DNA of 64,000 bases from Bacteroidetes bacterium CG12_big_fil_rev_8_21_14_0_65_60_17 (GTDB taxonomy: Bacteria > Bacteroidota > Rhodothermia > Rhodothermales > UBA10348). The DNA is taken from contig PCUY01000031.1 in assembly GCA_002787815.1 (NCBI GenBank), positions 62,001-126,000 on the forward strand, in the 5' to 3' direction. Below, one piece after another: positions 47,549-56,469 of this stretch. The notes below the pieces were generated by a model. It was not told where the DNA came from and did not search any database. It saw only the letters and a list, made by a program, of their open reading frames with translations. Positions within the stretch are counted from its first letter, which is position 1, and each line of letters begins with the position of its first letter. Position numbers and translations under genes: made by a program.

Positions 47549-48355
47549 ATGCTTTATTCCAAATTATCCCGTCTCGGACTGCTTTCTGTCACAATCGGAG
47601 TGCTCCTTGCGTGCTCTGACGGATTTACCCGGGACGCCATCGCGCGCCAACTGCCCCATCCAGCCCCGATCTCGTGGACGTCCGACGCCTGGTCCGTCCT
47701 GGACGACAACATCCAGGGTGCCCGGATAGGACTTCGCAGATCCGTACCGTTGCACTCACTGCTTCCGCAAACTGCACCTGGAAGCAGTGCGCATGTATTG
47801 ATTCTTGAGGGAGGTATCCAATCCGATGACGGCGACACAATGGGCAGGTTTCGAGTGGCTGGCATGGAACTGGACATGCAACGAGGCATCAAGTCGGTTC
47901 TTTTTACCCTGGTCGACTACGATCGTGCAGGCACAATGGACCTCAATGCCACATGGCTTCGTGTGGGCTTCGGTCCGGGTTATACAGCGAAAGGACATTC
48001 CGGAACAGTGCGCACAGCCATACATGTTTTTTCCGGACTGGCCACCAGGAAGCTCGGCAGGAGCCTTTACCCGGCACTTCCGGACAACGATCAATCCGAG
48101 ACCCTGCTTGAGGGCGGGCTGGCCGGCCGATCGACAGTTGTGTTCGCCTCCCGTCTACGCGTGAATGTACGTGCGGAATACGCGGTTCACAGCCAGAGTG
48201 ATCACCTCCGGACCTTCATGGCCCAGCCTGAATTATCATGGCAACCTGCTGCGTCCGCCAATGTGTCAGTATATGCACAATTCTACGGCGCAGAACGCAG
48301 CAGCGTAACGCATCACGATATGCTCTTCGGCGTTCGTCTCCAAATCATGCGGTGA
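47549..48355 (+). CDS. Exported protein of unknown function, beta-barrel-like
   Basis: A 268-aa protein with a lipoprotein-like signal (LLSVTIGVLLACSDG). The remainder consists of alternating hydrophobic/polar strands (VLFTLVDYDRAGTMDLNATWLRVGFG, RLRVNVRAEYAVHS, ANVSVYAQFYG), suggesting a small outer-membrane barrel or beta-sandwich. No family is recognised. It follows the exporter by 6 bp and converges on cvpA. Confidence 0.6.
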   Translation: MLYSKLSRLGLLSVTIGVLLACSDGFTRDAIARQLPHPAPISWTSDAWSVLDDNIQGARIGLRRSVPLHSLLPQTAPGSSAHVLILEGGIQSDDGDTMGRFRVAGMELDMQRGIKSVLFTLVDYDRAGTMDLNATWLRVGFGPGYTAKGHSGTVRTAIHVFSGLATRKLGRSLYPALPDNDQSETLLEGGLAGRSTVVFASRLRVNVRAEYAVHSQSDHLRTFMAQPELSWQPAASANVSVYAQFYGAERSSVTHHDMLFGVRLQIMR

Positions 48356-48363
48356 CGTGAACG

Positions 48364-48906
48364 TTACGTCGGCTTTCCCTTGCGTACGGCTCCAATCCGT
48401 TGTTCGACCTGTTTTCGGAAATCATCGAAAGCGTCCGATTCACGTCCGATCATTTCCCAGGCCTTGGGGACAATGCCGGACACGGGTCTGTACAGATCCG
48501 ATTCCACACGTGCCGGCTGGGAGGGCAACTCTGCAAAACCGAGCATGAGAAACAGCAGACTCAATACGACGGCCGACTTGAGCACACCGGTTGCGCCGCC
48601 TACAACCCTGTTCAGTCCGCTCAGGGGCGCGCGGGAAAGGGACTCGTCAAGAGAGGCTCCGAAGCCCCTTACTACGACCCGAACAACAAGAAAGACGCCG
48701 ATGAACGCAAGAAAAACCGAAAAGTCTGGGGAAATACCCAGCTTGTCAACAAATACACCGCTGACGGGCCCCATCAGCAGGGAGGCCGAAATGAAAGCCG
48801 CTGCGAGCCCCATCAGATTGGCAATCTGGCGTACAGCACCAGACCTGTATCCGCGGAAAAGACCAACGGAAAGCACGATGAGTATGATGATATCTAGAGT
48901 TGCCAT
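48364..48906 (-). CDS. CvpA-family membrane protein
   Basis: A 180-aa inner-membrane protein with four TM helices and the CvpA start (LDIIILIVLSVGLFRGYRSGAVRQIANLMG). The later GLNRVVGGATGVLKSAVVLSLLF stretch is typical. CvpA proteins were named for colicin V production and have been linked to envelope stress tolerance. It is the last gene of the minus-strand run that includes the YqeY-family gene. Confidence 0.85.
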   Translation of the reverse strand: MATLDIIILIVLSVGLFRGYRSGAVRQIANLMGLAAAFISASLLMGPVSGVFVDKLGISPDFSVFLAFIGVFLVVRVVVRGFGASLDESLSRAPLSGLNRVVGGATGVLKSAVVLSLLFLMLGFAELPSQPARVESDLYRPVSGIVPKAWEMIGRESDAFDDFRKQVEQRIGAVRKGKPT

Positions 48907-48924
48907 GTGAACATTATCGGCTGA

Positions 48925-49407
48925 TCAGCCCATTCCTGAAAGAGATTCCCGGACAATGCGCTGCACATCGGCACCATTGGCCCGCCCGGCAAACCGGGAC
49001 ATGGCCAACTTCATCACGTTGCCCATATCGGACATGCCCTTAGCCCCTGTCGTCTCAAGTATGGGGGCCAGTTCCTCCCGGATGGCATCATCCGACAGCT
49101 GTTCGGGCAAATACCTCTCCAGAACGGACAATTCTTCCTGCTCCTTCTGAACCAGATCATCGCGACCGGCTTCGCGAAACTGCGAAATCGCGTCCCGGCG
49201 TTGTTTGGCCTGCTTCTGGATAACCGCCAGGATCGTTGAGCCGGGTAGTGGGGCGTCCGCTTCCCCCTGTCCCCGTTCTCCAGTTCGTTTCTCGATGGAC
49301 TTTTCCATCAAGGCGGCACGAAGGGCGCGAATGGTTCGCAGCGCCACCTGGTCACGCCCTTTCATGGCCTTTTTCAGGTCGTCGGCCAACTTGGTCTGAA
49401 AGTCCAT
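48925..49407 (-). CDS. GatB/YqeY-domain protein
   Basis: A 160-aa YqeY-family protein. The start MDFQTKLADDLKKAMKGRD at ATG 49407, RTIRALRAALMEKSIEKR, and the C-terminal domain (GMSDMGNVMKLAMSRFAGRANGADVQRIV) match the family closely. It resembles the tail domain of the GatB amidotransferase subunit and may bind tRNA; its role is not settled. The ORF track's extra N-terminus to 49476 is not conserved. Confidence 0.92.
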   Translation of the reverse strand: MDFQTKLADDLKKAMKGRDQVALRTIRALRAALMEKSIEKRTGERGQGEADAPLPGSTILAVIQKQAKQRRDAISQFREAGRDDLVQKEQEELSVLERYLPEQLSDDAIREELAPILETTGAKGMSDMGNVMKLAMSRFAGRANGADVQRIVRESLSGMG

Positions 49408-49444
49408 AAAACGTGCTGTAATGTTTCCACGGATACCGTGAGCG

Positions 49445-50221
49445 TCAAAAAACGAGACGGAAAGCAAAAACGCCAATGCCCGCCTGCATGGTACCTACGG
49501 CGATTCCTGAATATACATCAAATCGTTGGATCCGATCTTTCAGGTCAGGATCCTGTGTCTCCTGCCACCGGTCGAACCGATTGTCGGCTTTGGTTCGGAA
49601 ATGGATGGCAAGTGCGCCTGCGACTACCGCCGTCGACAAGGCTGTTACATCAATCCACCTGCGCCTGCGGTCGGTTTCCTCAATACCTATTCGGCGTGCC
49701 ACGTGTGTATCGGCTATATCAAGCGTGACAACCTCATGATTCCAGATATCCTGCCCGGGCGTTATTCGAACGCTTGTGTATCCTTCCTGTGCCACCATCA
49801 ATTCACCCTGGAGTGCCACGGTGGACTTGTGCAACAGGGGTGTTTCGCCCAGCCATTCATCACCCATTGGCGATACCAGAAAAACGTCGGCACCCGGTGG
49901 CATGGACTCCACACGGTAATGATACGGAAACATGGCCCGCAACGTCCCGTCGGATTTACCTGTTGTCAGATCGAACCGGATGGGCTCGATAGCCCATGCA
50001 TCTATGTGTTCCGGTTTTACCATGAGCTCTTCTGCAGAATCCGGCACGGTGAATGGACCATCGGAAATGCGGCCCACCCACTCTCCGTCAACGAATACGT
50101 GTGCTGTTTTCATATTCGAATCGACGGTCAGGTAGCGAACCTGTGCAAAAACGTTCACCTCCGACACGGTCACGATAAACGTCAGTGCGACCAGGATTCT
50201 GATGAAATCACTTCTCCTCAT
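49445..50221 (-). CDS. Exported PEGA-domain protein with C-terminal membrane segment
   Basis: A 258-aa protein with a signal peptide (IRILVALTFIVTVSEVNVFAQ). A first beta region (AHVFVDGEWVGRISDGPF) and a PEGA-type repeat (VESMPPGADVFLVSPMGDEWLGETPLL...EGYTSVRI) follow. Near the C-terminus are hydrophobic stretches (VTALSTAVVAGALAIHF). PEGA domains are common in surface-associated proteins. It overlaps the BamB-like gene by 14 bp, which suggests a shared envelope role. Confidence 0.75.
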   Translation of the reverse strand: MRRSDFIRILVALTFIVTVSEVNVFAQVRYLTVDSNMKTAHVFVDGEWVGRISDGPFTVPDSAEELMVKPEHIDAWAIEPIRFDLTTGKSDGTLRAMFPYHYRVESMPPGADVFLVSPMGDEWLGETPLLHKSTVALQGELMVAQEGYTSVRITPGQDIWNHEVVTLDIADTHVARRIGIEETDRRRRWIDVTALSTAVVAGALAIHFRTKADNRFDRWQETQDPDLKDRIQRFDVYSGIAVGTMQAGIGVFAFRLVF

Positions 50222-51386
50222 CTTCGACCTCTGTAGTTCGAACGAATTTCGTCACATAACGGGGCTCGGACAGGACAATCAGGGCGTCGTCCATGACGGC
50301 CATGGCGGATTTGACTCGTCCCTTCAGTTCGGCCGACCACACCTTGGCCCCTGACGCCCGATCAAGCGCTACCACCTGGCTTCCGAGTGTGCCCACATAC
50401 ACATGGGCACCTGCAATCTGCGGAGGAGCAGACACGACGCCGTCAAGTTCTGTTTCCCAGATCTGCTTTCCCGTTTCCAGATCAATGGCTCTTATACGCT
50501 GGTCGGTGGCCCCCACAAAGACACGGCCATCGCCTATTGCGACCCCACTGAAACGGGCATCTTCCCGCCCGAGCGCAAACTCCCATGATTTCGTTCCACG
50601 CTCTGCACGTAAGGCAATAAGCCGTCCACGCGTTGTGGGGATTACAATGACACCGTCACTGACAGCGGATGACGAATAGACGGGGGCATCGAGATCCAGC
50701 CGCCACAACGGCTCACCCCTTGCCGCATCCAGCATCAGTATGTGACCCGTGTCCGTTGCAATCACCATTCGCGTATGGTCCAGTAACACGGGAGCAGATT
50801 TCACGGCGCCCCTGGTCTCCATGTCGAAATGCCAGATCTCGGTCCCCGTTTGTTTATTATAGGCCCTTACGTGCGATTCCACATCGACAGCCACCACGGT
50901 TTCCCCGACGTCTACAACGGGTACCTCGATGGGAACCCCCCGCACGCTCCACCTGACAGTGGAGCGTGTCACGTCGTAGGCCATGAGAACCTTTCGCCCC
51001 CACGCCGATGTCACATACAACGTGTTTCCTGCCAGAACGGGACTGCCCTCGATGGCTTCGTTGAAGGGTTTGTACCCGGACCGCTCACCCGAAGTCCAGT
51101 CAATGGCATGCACCTCTCCCTTGCGCGTTCCCACAATGACCTGGTCTCCGAGTATCAGCGGAGATCCGGGTCCGAAGCCCGCCGATGCGTTGTACTCCCA
51201 CGCCAATTCCAGTGGCGGCGTCAACTCCGACGAGGAAAAACGATCGCGCTGTGGACTTCCCCCATCCGTCTTCCATGCATGCAGCCCCAGGGCCTGTGGG
51301 CGATCGATGGACACGCTCTGGCACCCCGATACAAACAGCAGCCCGAGAACCGCTGCTGTAACAAAATTCCGTATGCAACGCTCCAT
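50208..51386 (-). CDS. BamB-like PQQ-type beta-propeller lipoprotein
   Basis: A 392-aa lipoprotein with signal and lipobox VSGCQ, followed by repeated PQQ/quinoprotein-like blades (YVTSAWGRKVLMAYDV, FVGATDQRIRAIDLETGKQIWETEL, YVGTLGSQVVALDRASGAKVWSAEL). BamB is the outer-membrane assembly lipoprotein with this fold, but it is not the only such protein. The ATG at 51386 overlaps the stop of the upstream gene by one base (TGATG), so it is coupled to the protease-barrel gene. Confidence 0.82.
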   Translation of the reverse strand: MERCIRNFVTAAVLGLLFVSGCQSVSIDRPQALGLHAWKTDGGSPQRDRFSSSELTPPLELAWEYNASAGFGPGSPLILGDQVIVGTRKGEVHAIDWTSGERSGYKPFNEAIEGSPVLAGNTLYVTSAWGRKVLMAYDVTRSTVRWSVRGVPIEVPVVDVGETVVAVDVESHVRAYNKQTGTEIWHFDMETRGAVKSAPVLLDHTRMVIATDTGHILMLDAARGEPLWRLDLDAPVYSSSAVSDGVIVIPTTRGRLIALRAERGTKSWEFALGREDARFSGVAIGDGRVFVGATDQRIRAIDLETGKQIWETELDGVVSAPPQIAGAHVYVGTLGSQVVALDRASGAKVWSAELKGRVKSAMAVMDDALIVLSEPRYVTKFVRTTEVEDEEK

Positions 51387-54337
51387 CAGAAGTCCCACCC
51401 AAACATGAACTGGCGAAATACCTTGTCCTGCTCCCGGAAACCATCCCTGTAGCGCCGGCCATAGTCGAACCGCAGAACGAAAGCGCCGTACAGGTTCAGT
51501 CGCAACCCCAGACCCGCCGAACCAATTGTCTCTCCCGCATTGATTTCACTACGGACCTCATTGTAATCATTGTTCCAGGCGTGTGCCGCGTCGAAAAATG
51601 CGGCTCCACGCAGGTTGGCTACGCCCAATGGGGCCAGTATGGGCAACACCACGGAAGGGGCGTCAAGCAATGGAAAACGCAATTCCTGCGAGGTGAACCA
51701 GATCTTCTGCCCGCGGACGTCAAAGAAATCAAATCCTCTGATGTCCCACGATCCGCCCATCACGAACAGTCTGGCTTCCTTTCCTTCGTTGATTCGTCCC
51801 ATGAACCAGGAGGCGAAGGTCACCCTGTCAGTCAGGCGGATGTAGTTTCGAAAATCAGCACTGAGAGTGAAATAGCTCACATTTGAGTACACGACGTCCG
51901 TGGTATATCCGGCTGTCATCTTTGCGCGCCACCCACCGATCGGTCCGTTCATCCAGTACAGCGCCTCGTCGTGAACCAGCGATACCGTGTTGGACAACAG
52001 CCACGCATCCCTGTCCTGTTGTGTAAAGTTGATTTCCTTCCGGGACCAGTTGAAGGATGTACCCAGCTCAAGACGCCGGAACTTGGACAGGGGGTAGCTC
52101 AACGCTCCGAAACCGCCGTAAATAGTCTCTTCAAACCGGGGGAATGAGGTCGGTGCATCGGGGTCCGTGACGTCGTAGCGGAGTCCGGCAAACCGATAGA
52201 ATCCGTACCCCTTGTTCACGCGACTCCCGAAATCAAACCTGGCAACCTGGAATGACAGATCCCGGAGAAGCGATCGTTGCGTCGTCCCGGAATTGAACAG
52301 CGTAAACTGCAGATAGTCATCGCCCAGCATGTCCGAAAACGACAGAATCGCACCACCCGTTGTACCCAACACGGAGCTCTGGCTTACCGAACCCTGCGCA
52401 AAATCGAGTTGGTACTTCTTTTTATACGTCCCCATTGTAGCGCCTTCACCAACCCCGATCTTTCCGAAAGTCCACTCCCCTCCCGCGTCCGACAAATCCG
52501 CTACAGCCCGTCTTTTCGGCGCATTACGCAGCGAATCCACGCGGTCGAGGTGTCTGATGGAGAACTGCAACCCCTCAAATGACGTGAAAATGATCCGGTC
52601 CTGCGAAGCCCAGACCGGATCCATGGCCGCCGTTGCCAGGTGCGTCAATCTGTCCATGGCTCTCCATTGCGGGGAACCGGAGAAGAATGTCGTACCGTCA
52701 ACAGCCACCACGGGGTCATCCGAGGGCCCGTACGACATGTCCACGGTCCACAGGTCCTGCGGCCCGAACCGACCGGTCGAGTCCTTTACCGCCGAGATGA
52801 ACGCCAGCGTTCGCCCATCAGGACTCCACGCAGGTGACATGTCCATCCGCATTCCGTATGTCACATAACGTATCTGGCCGTCATTCAAATCGTATACGAA
52901 CAGATTATAGGCTCCGTGTTTGCCGGCACTCGTCCGGTCAGAGGAAAATGCTATCTGCTGTCCGTCCGGGCTCCACGAAGGGTCCCGGTCGTCATAGTGA
53001 TCGTTTGTGAGTCGTTGCAGCCGGTGCGTTTCGCGATGATATACGTACAAGTCGGAAAAGCCGTTTTCCTCGATCGAGGAAAACACCAGCGCCTTGCCGG
53101 ACGGAGACCACGCCGGTGAATAGGCTGCTGTAAACTCGTCAAAGCGGTATGTGGCCTCATGCTTGTCACGGACAAGATCCCATATATGAATCACATCCTG
53201 GCTGCCACTCTTGGTTACGAATGCCAGTTTACCCTCCGACGAAACGGCAATTTTGGACTCGAACAGATGAACCGACTCGAAGTCGTCGTCCCGTCCACCG
53301 CGGACCACGATTCCGGGATCTCCGACGGGCGTAAATGCGGAGTCCACCTCGACCCCGTACACATGGCTGAGTCCAGACTTATTCCCTACGAAGTAAACCA
53401 TCCGGCGCCCGTCCTCAAACGTATGGTAGGCGGGCTTGGCGCTGAATCCCGACGCGTTGATGCTTCCTGTGGAGAGCGAGGCTACATCCACATTTTCAAG
53501 ATCCGGATAGTACTGTTTCTTTATCCATGACTCCCAGCGCGATGTGATGTCTTCGATCGGCTCCTGCAGCGATACCTCAAGAACTACCTCGAATTCCCTG
53601 GACTTCCAGAAATTCTCAATGATATCCAGGATTTTTTCCTCTCCGTACTCTTCCGCAATGAAGCGGTTAATGGCCTCGCCCTGCTTGTACATCACAAACG
53701 ATCCATTGATACGGAACATGGACTTGAGCGGCGTCAGGTAGTTCGTGTACAGCGCATCGCGGAGAATCATCTCATGTTGATGATCAGGCTCTCCGGACCA
53801 GTATTCCGCAAGCCCTTCCGTGAACCACAACGGCAGGAATCCGGTAAACGGCCTCCTGTGGTCGCTCATCACGCGGGACAGCTTGTTGAACGTGAACACG
53901 TGAACCATTTCATGGCGAACCACCCGTCGAAACCGCTGCAGGTTGCCATTGGCCGGAATGACCACTCGCCCTTTCATGAACTCGAAAAAACCACCCACGC
54001 CGTCCGGAATGAATCCGGGAGTTACGTTCGTCTGCTTGAAATCAAGGTTCGACGAGTAAAAAATGAGGGGCACCCGTTCGTTGAGCGTGAAATTGAACTT
54101 GTGCTGCAGGTCCGAATATGCCTCTTCAGCGAAATAAGCCCCGTGCTCGGCCAGCTCCAGCATTTCGGGATAATAGTACACATCGAAATGCTCCGTCCGC
54201 ATGACTTTCCAGTCGAAATCGTCATACTGGATTTTATTGCGACCGAAGTGATAGTCGTACTGCCCGAATGCAGGCACGGTCCAAACAAGACACGTGCACA
54301 GACACAACTGGAGAAATCCCGTTTTCCTCATCCACAT
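51386..54337 (-). CDS. Gluzincin protease / WD40-like propeller / Omp85-type barrel fusion
   Basis: A 983-aa exported protein; the ATG at 54337 starts a signal peptide (MWMRKTGFLQLCLCTCLVWTVPAFG). Residues ~40-270 are a peptidase-MA-like gluzincin with HEMVH at 142-146 and the third zinc ligand in EGLAEY (E174). Residues ~300-620 hold TolB-type PD40 blades (AWSPSGKALVFSS, SWSPDGQQIAFSSD, AWSPDGRTLAFIS). The last ~300 residues are a bacterial surface antigen/Omp85-type barrel (FVMGGSWDIRGFDFFDVRG, ending FMFGWDF with terminal Phe). It should sit in the outer membrane with a periplasmic protease. It heads an operon with the BamB-like and PEGA genes. Confidence 0.88.
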   Translation of the reverse strand: MWMRKTGFLQLCLCTCLVWTVPAFGQYDYHFGRNKIQYDDFDWKVMRTEHFDVYYYPEMLELAEHGAYFAEEAYSDLQHKFNFTLNERVPLIFYSSNLDFKQTNVTPGFIPDGVGGFFEFMKGRVVIPANGNLQRFRRVVRHEMVHVFTFNKLSRVMSDHRRPFTGFLPLWFTEGLAEYWSGEPDHQHEMILRDALYTNYLTPLKSMFRINGSFVMYKQGEAINRFIAEEYGEEKILDIIENFWKSREFEVVLEVSLQEPIEDITSRWESWIKKQYYPDLENVDVASLSTGSINASGFSAKPAYHTFEDGRRMVYFVGNKSGLSHVYGVEVDSAFTPVGDPGIVVRGGRDDDFESVHLFESKIAVSSEGKLAFVTKSGSQDVIHIWDLVRDKHEATYRFDEFTAAYSPAWSPSGKALVFSSIEENGFSDLYVYHRETHRLQRLTNDHYDDRDPSWSPDGQQIAFSSDRTSAGKHGAYNLFVYDLNDGQIRYVTYGMRMDMSPAWSPDGRTLAFISAVKDSTGRFGPQDLWTVDMSYGPSDDPVVAVDGTTFFSGSPQWRAMDRLTHLATAAMDPVWASQDRIIFTSFEGLQFSIRHLDRVDSLRNAPKRRAVADLSDAGGEWTFGKIGVGEGATMGTYKKKYQLDFAQGSVSQSSVLGTTGGAILSFSDMLGDDYLQFTLFNSGTTQRSLLRDLSFQVARFDFGSRVNKGYGFYRFAGLRYDVTDPDAPTSFPRFEETIYGGFGALSYPLSKFRRLELGTSFNWSRKEINFTQQDRDAWLLSNTVSLVHDEALYWMNGPIGGWRAKMTAGYTTDVVYSNVSYFTLSADFRNYIRLTDRVTFASWFMGRINEGKEARLFVMGGSWDIRGFDFFDVRGQKIWFTSQELRFPLLDAPSVVLPILAPLGVANLRGAAFFDAAHAWNNDYNEVRSEINAGETIGSAGLGLRLNLYGAFVLRFDYGRRYRDGFREQDKVFRQFMFGWDF

Positions 54338-54384
54338 AGGCACCACATGTAACGCGACGTACCCAACATACGCACCGGAACGCG

Positions 54385-54434
54385 TCACGTGCCCTCGGAT
54401 TCCCTCACGTGTGCCAATTGACCGGTTAACCGGT
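54385..54434. promoter_or_regulatory. Palindrome and paired CACGTG sites in the ptsI / protease-barrel spacer
   Basis: The 124-bp spacer upstream of the protease-barrel gene and downstream of ptsI holds two TCACGTG sequences exactly 20 bp apart (54385 and 54405). It also holds the perfect 14-bp palindrome ACCGGTTAACCGGT (54421-54434). The spacing and symmetry suggest operators for the protease-barrel operon. A terminator for ptsI is less likely, since there is no T-run. Confidence 0.35.
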
Positions 54435-54461
54435 TCTGAGCCCGACCGAACCGTTCAGGAC

Positions 54462-56195
54462 TCAATAGTCCAACCCGCAACCGTGTTCGCTGAGCCACGC
54501 CGCAAGGAACGCATGCGTATCCCGAACATCTTCCGAGCGAAGGGCGCGCTCGGCCACCTCCTCTCCCTCTTCCATATTCATCGAGCGGATAATCCGCTTC
54601 ATGGACGGCAGGTATACGGGAGATGCGGACAGGGAGGTCACACCGAGACCCACGAGAACAGGTACGGCCTGCAGATTTGTCGCCAGTTCTCCGCACAGAC
54701 CGACCGGTATGTCCTGTCGATGCGCAGCCCGGACCGTATGACGTATGAGCCTGAGCACGGCCGGGTGCAACTCATCGAAAAGTCCAGCCACAAGATCATT
54801 TCCACGATCCACCGCCAACACATATTGCGTGAGATCGTTTGTGCCAATGGAAAAGAAGTCGACTTCCCGGGCCAGTGAGTCGGCCTGCAGCGCTGCAGCC
54901 GGTACTTCGATCATGATGCCGAGAGGTATGTCGGACGTACAGGGTATACCTTCGGCCTCCAGTTCGGCATGTACCTTAACCAACTGCTGCCGAAACACCC
55001 TGATCTCGTCCCGACTTGTCACCATGGGCAGCAGCAGACGAGTTGGACCATGCCTGGCCGCACGCAGAATGGCGCGCAATTGCGGCACAAGGATGTCCGG
55101 TTTGTCGAGCAGGACCCGGATCCCCCGCCACCCGAGAAACGGATTCTGCTCCCTGTGCCCCATGGGCAACATTTTATCGCCCCCCAGATCAAGCATCCGG
55201 AATGTCGTGTAACCGGGCGCCGCGGCCTTGACCACATCCCGGTACAACTCATATTGTTCTTCCTCGGAGACAAGCAGGCGACTCTCCATCAGAAGCAACA
55301 TTTCCGTACGGAACAGGCCGATTCCGTCGGCGCCATATTCTGACAGCAGGGGCAGTTCCTCCCGCAGTTCGATGTTGGCCTCGAGATTGATCTGGTGACC
55401 GTCCAACGTCTGGGACGGCAAGGGCACAAGGGCGCGGTCTTCCACCAGTAGCCGCTCGAAGCGCGTCCGTTTAGCGGCATAGGCCTGCTCCTCGGCCTCC
55501 GTAGGGGCTACGATGACCTCGCCTTTCGCACCGTCCACGATAACCGTCTGCCCGGTCTCCACGTGCTCGGTGATGTCATGCATACCCACGACGGCCGGCA
55601 CACCAAGTGAACGGGCCATGATCGACACATGTGACGTCGCACCGCCAAAATCCGTGGCACACCCGAGAATTCCCTTTCTGGAGAAGAGAATGATGTCGGC
55701 CGCCGTCAGGTTTTCCGCTATTACAACAGTCTGCGTTGGAATGTCGGAGAGGATGTGCCCCCGTCGAAGATGGCGAACAAGACGTTCCTGTACATCAAGC
55801 AGGTCGTTGGCCCGCTCCCGGAGGTACTCGCTGTCGCTGCCTTCCATCATCTGCCGGTGCTTGGACATCACCGAGCTGACGGCATACTCTGCCACGACAT
55901 GATTGGATGATATGGCTTCGACAACGGTATCATAGAGGGCATCGTCCCGCAACATGAGCAATTGCGCCTCAAAAATGACGGCGCTTTCCGAGCCGACCTT
56001 GTCCCGGGTCAGGGCTATGATCTTCTTGAGATCCCTCTCCGAGCGCTGCACGGCTCGTTCAAATTTCTCCAGCTCCACCTTCACATCGCGATCCTGGATG
56101 GTCTTTTTCTCAACGCTGAAAGACACTTTCGCGTAGAGATACGCCGGCCCTTTGACAATGCCTGGAGCGACACCCGATCCTGCGTAGGAGGCCAC
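54462..56195 (-). CDS. ptsI: PTS enzyme I (phosphoenolpyruvate-protein phosphotransferase)
   Basis: A 577-aa enzyme I of normal length, starting at GTG 56195. The phosphorylated histidine is H189 in GGATSHVSIMARSLG. The PEP-binding half has GIGLFRTEMLL, MLDLGGDKM and FSIGTNDLTQYVLAVDRGN with GLCGEL near the end. It passes phosphate from PEP to HPr. The GTG overlaps the ptsH stop by one base (TAGTG). No EII gene is in the window, so the system may be regulatory or serve a distant transporter. Confidence 0.96.
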   Translation of the reverse strand: MASYAGSGVAPGIVKGPAYLYAKVSFSVEKKTIQDRDVKVELEKFERAVQRSERDLKKIIALTRDKVGSESAVIFEAQLLMLRDDALYDTVVEAISSNHVVAEYAVSSVMSKHRQMMEGSDSEYLRERANDLLDVQERLVRHLRRGHILSDIPTQTVVIAENLTAADIILFSRKGILGCATDFGGATSHVSIMARSLGVPAVVGMHDITEHVETGQTVIVDGAKGEVIVAPTEAEEQAYAAKRTRFERLLVEDRALVPLPSQTLDGHQINLEANIELREELPLLSEYGADGIGLFRTEMLLLMESRLLVSEEEQYELYRDVVKAAAPGYTTFRMLDLGGDKMLPMGHREQNPFLGWRGIRVLLDKPDILVPQLRAILRAARHGPTRLLLPMVTSRDEIRVFRQQLVKVHAELEAEGIPCTSDIPLGIMIEVPAAALQADSLAREVDFFSIGTNDLTQYVLAVDRGNDLVAGLFDELHPAVLRLIRHTVRAAHRQDIPVGLCGELATNLQAVPVLVGLGVTSLSASPVYLPSMKRIIRSMNMEEGEEVAERALRSEDVRDTHAFLAAWLSEHGCGLDY

Positions 56196-56464
56196 TATTT
56201 CACCTCACCGAATCCATCTTCAAAAAGCGCAGAAAGAGAATTGAATGCCTCTTCCTCGTCCGGACCATCCAGTTGCAGTGTCAGCGTGGCACCCTGCTCG
56301 GCGGCCAGGGTCATTACGCCAATAATGCTTTTCCCGTTGATTTCATATCCATCCTTGTGGATGAAAAAGTCGGATTTGTACTGTGCGGCTGTACGCACAA
56401 TCATGGAGGCGGGTCGCGTATGCAGACCTGCCCGGTTGGTTACGGTTACTTCTCTCTCAATCAT
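56195..56464 (-). CDS. ptsH: PTS phosphocarrier protein HPr
   Basis: An 89-aa HPr. The phospho-histidine H15 sits in NRAGLHTRPAS. Ser46 in INGKSIIGVMTL matches the regulatory site used by HPr kinase in some bacteria. It lies between the polyprenyl synthetase gene (5 bp gap) and ptsI (1-bp overlap). Confidence 0.96.
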   Translation of the reverse strand: MIEREVTVTNRAGLHTRPASMIVRTAAQYKSDFFIHKDGYEINGKSIIGVMTLAAEQGATLTLQLDGPDEEEAFNSLSALFEDGFGEVK

Positions 56465-56469
56465 ATCTG

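Noticed and set aside
48352-48369. Near-palindrome GACGTGAACGTTACGTC at the convergent end of the barrel-like protein and cvpA
   Set aside because: The symmetry is imperfect and overlaps coding ends with no T-run, too weak to call a terminator.
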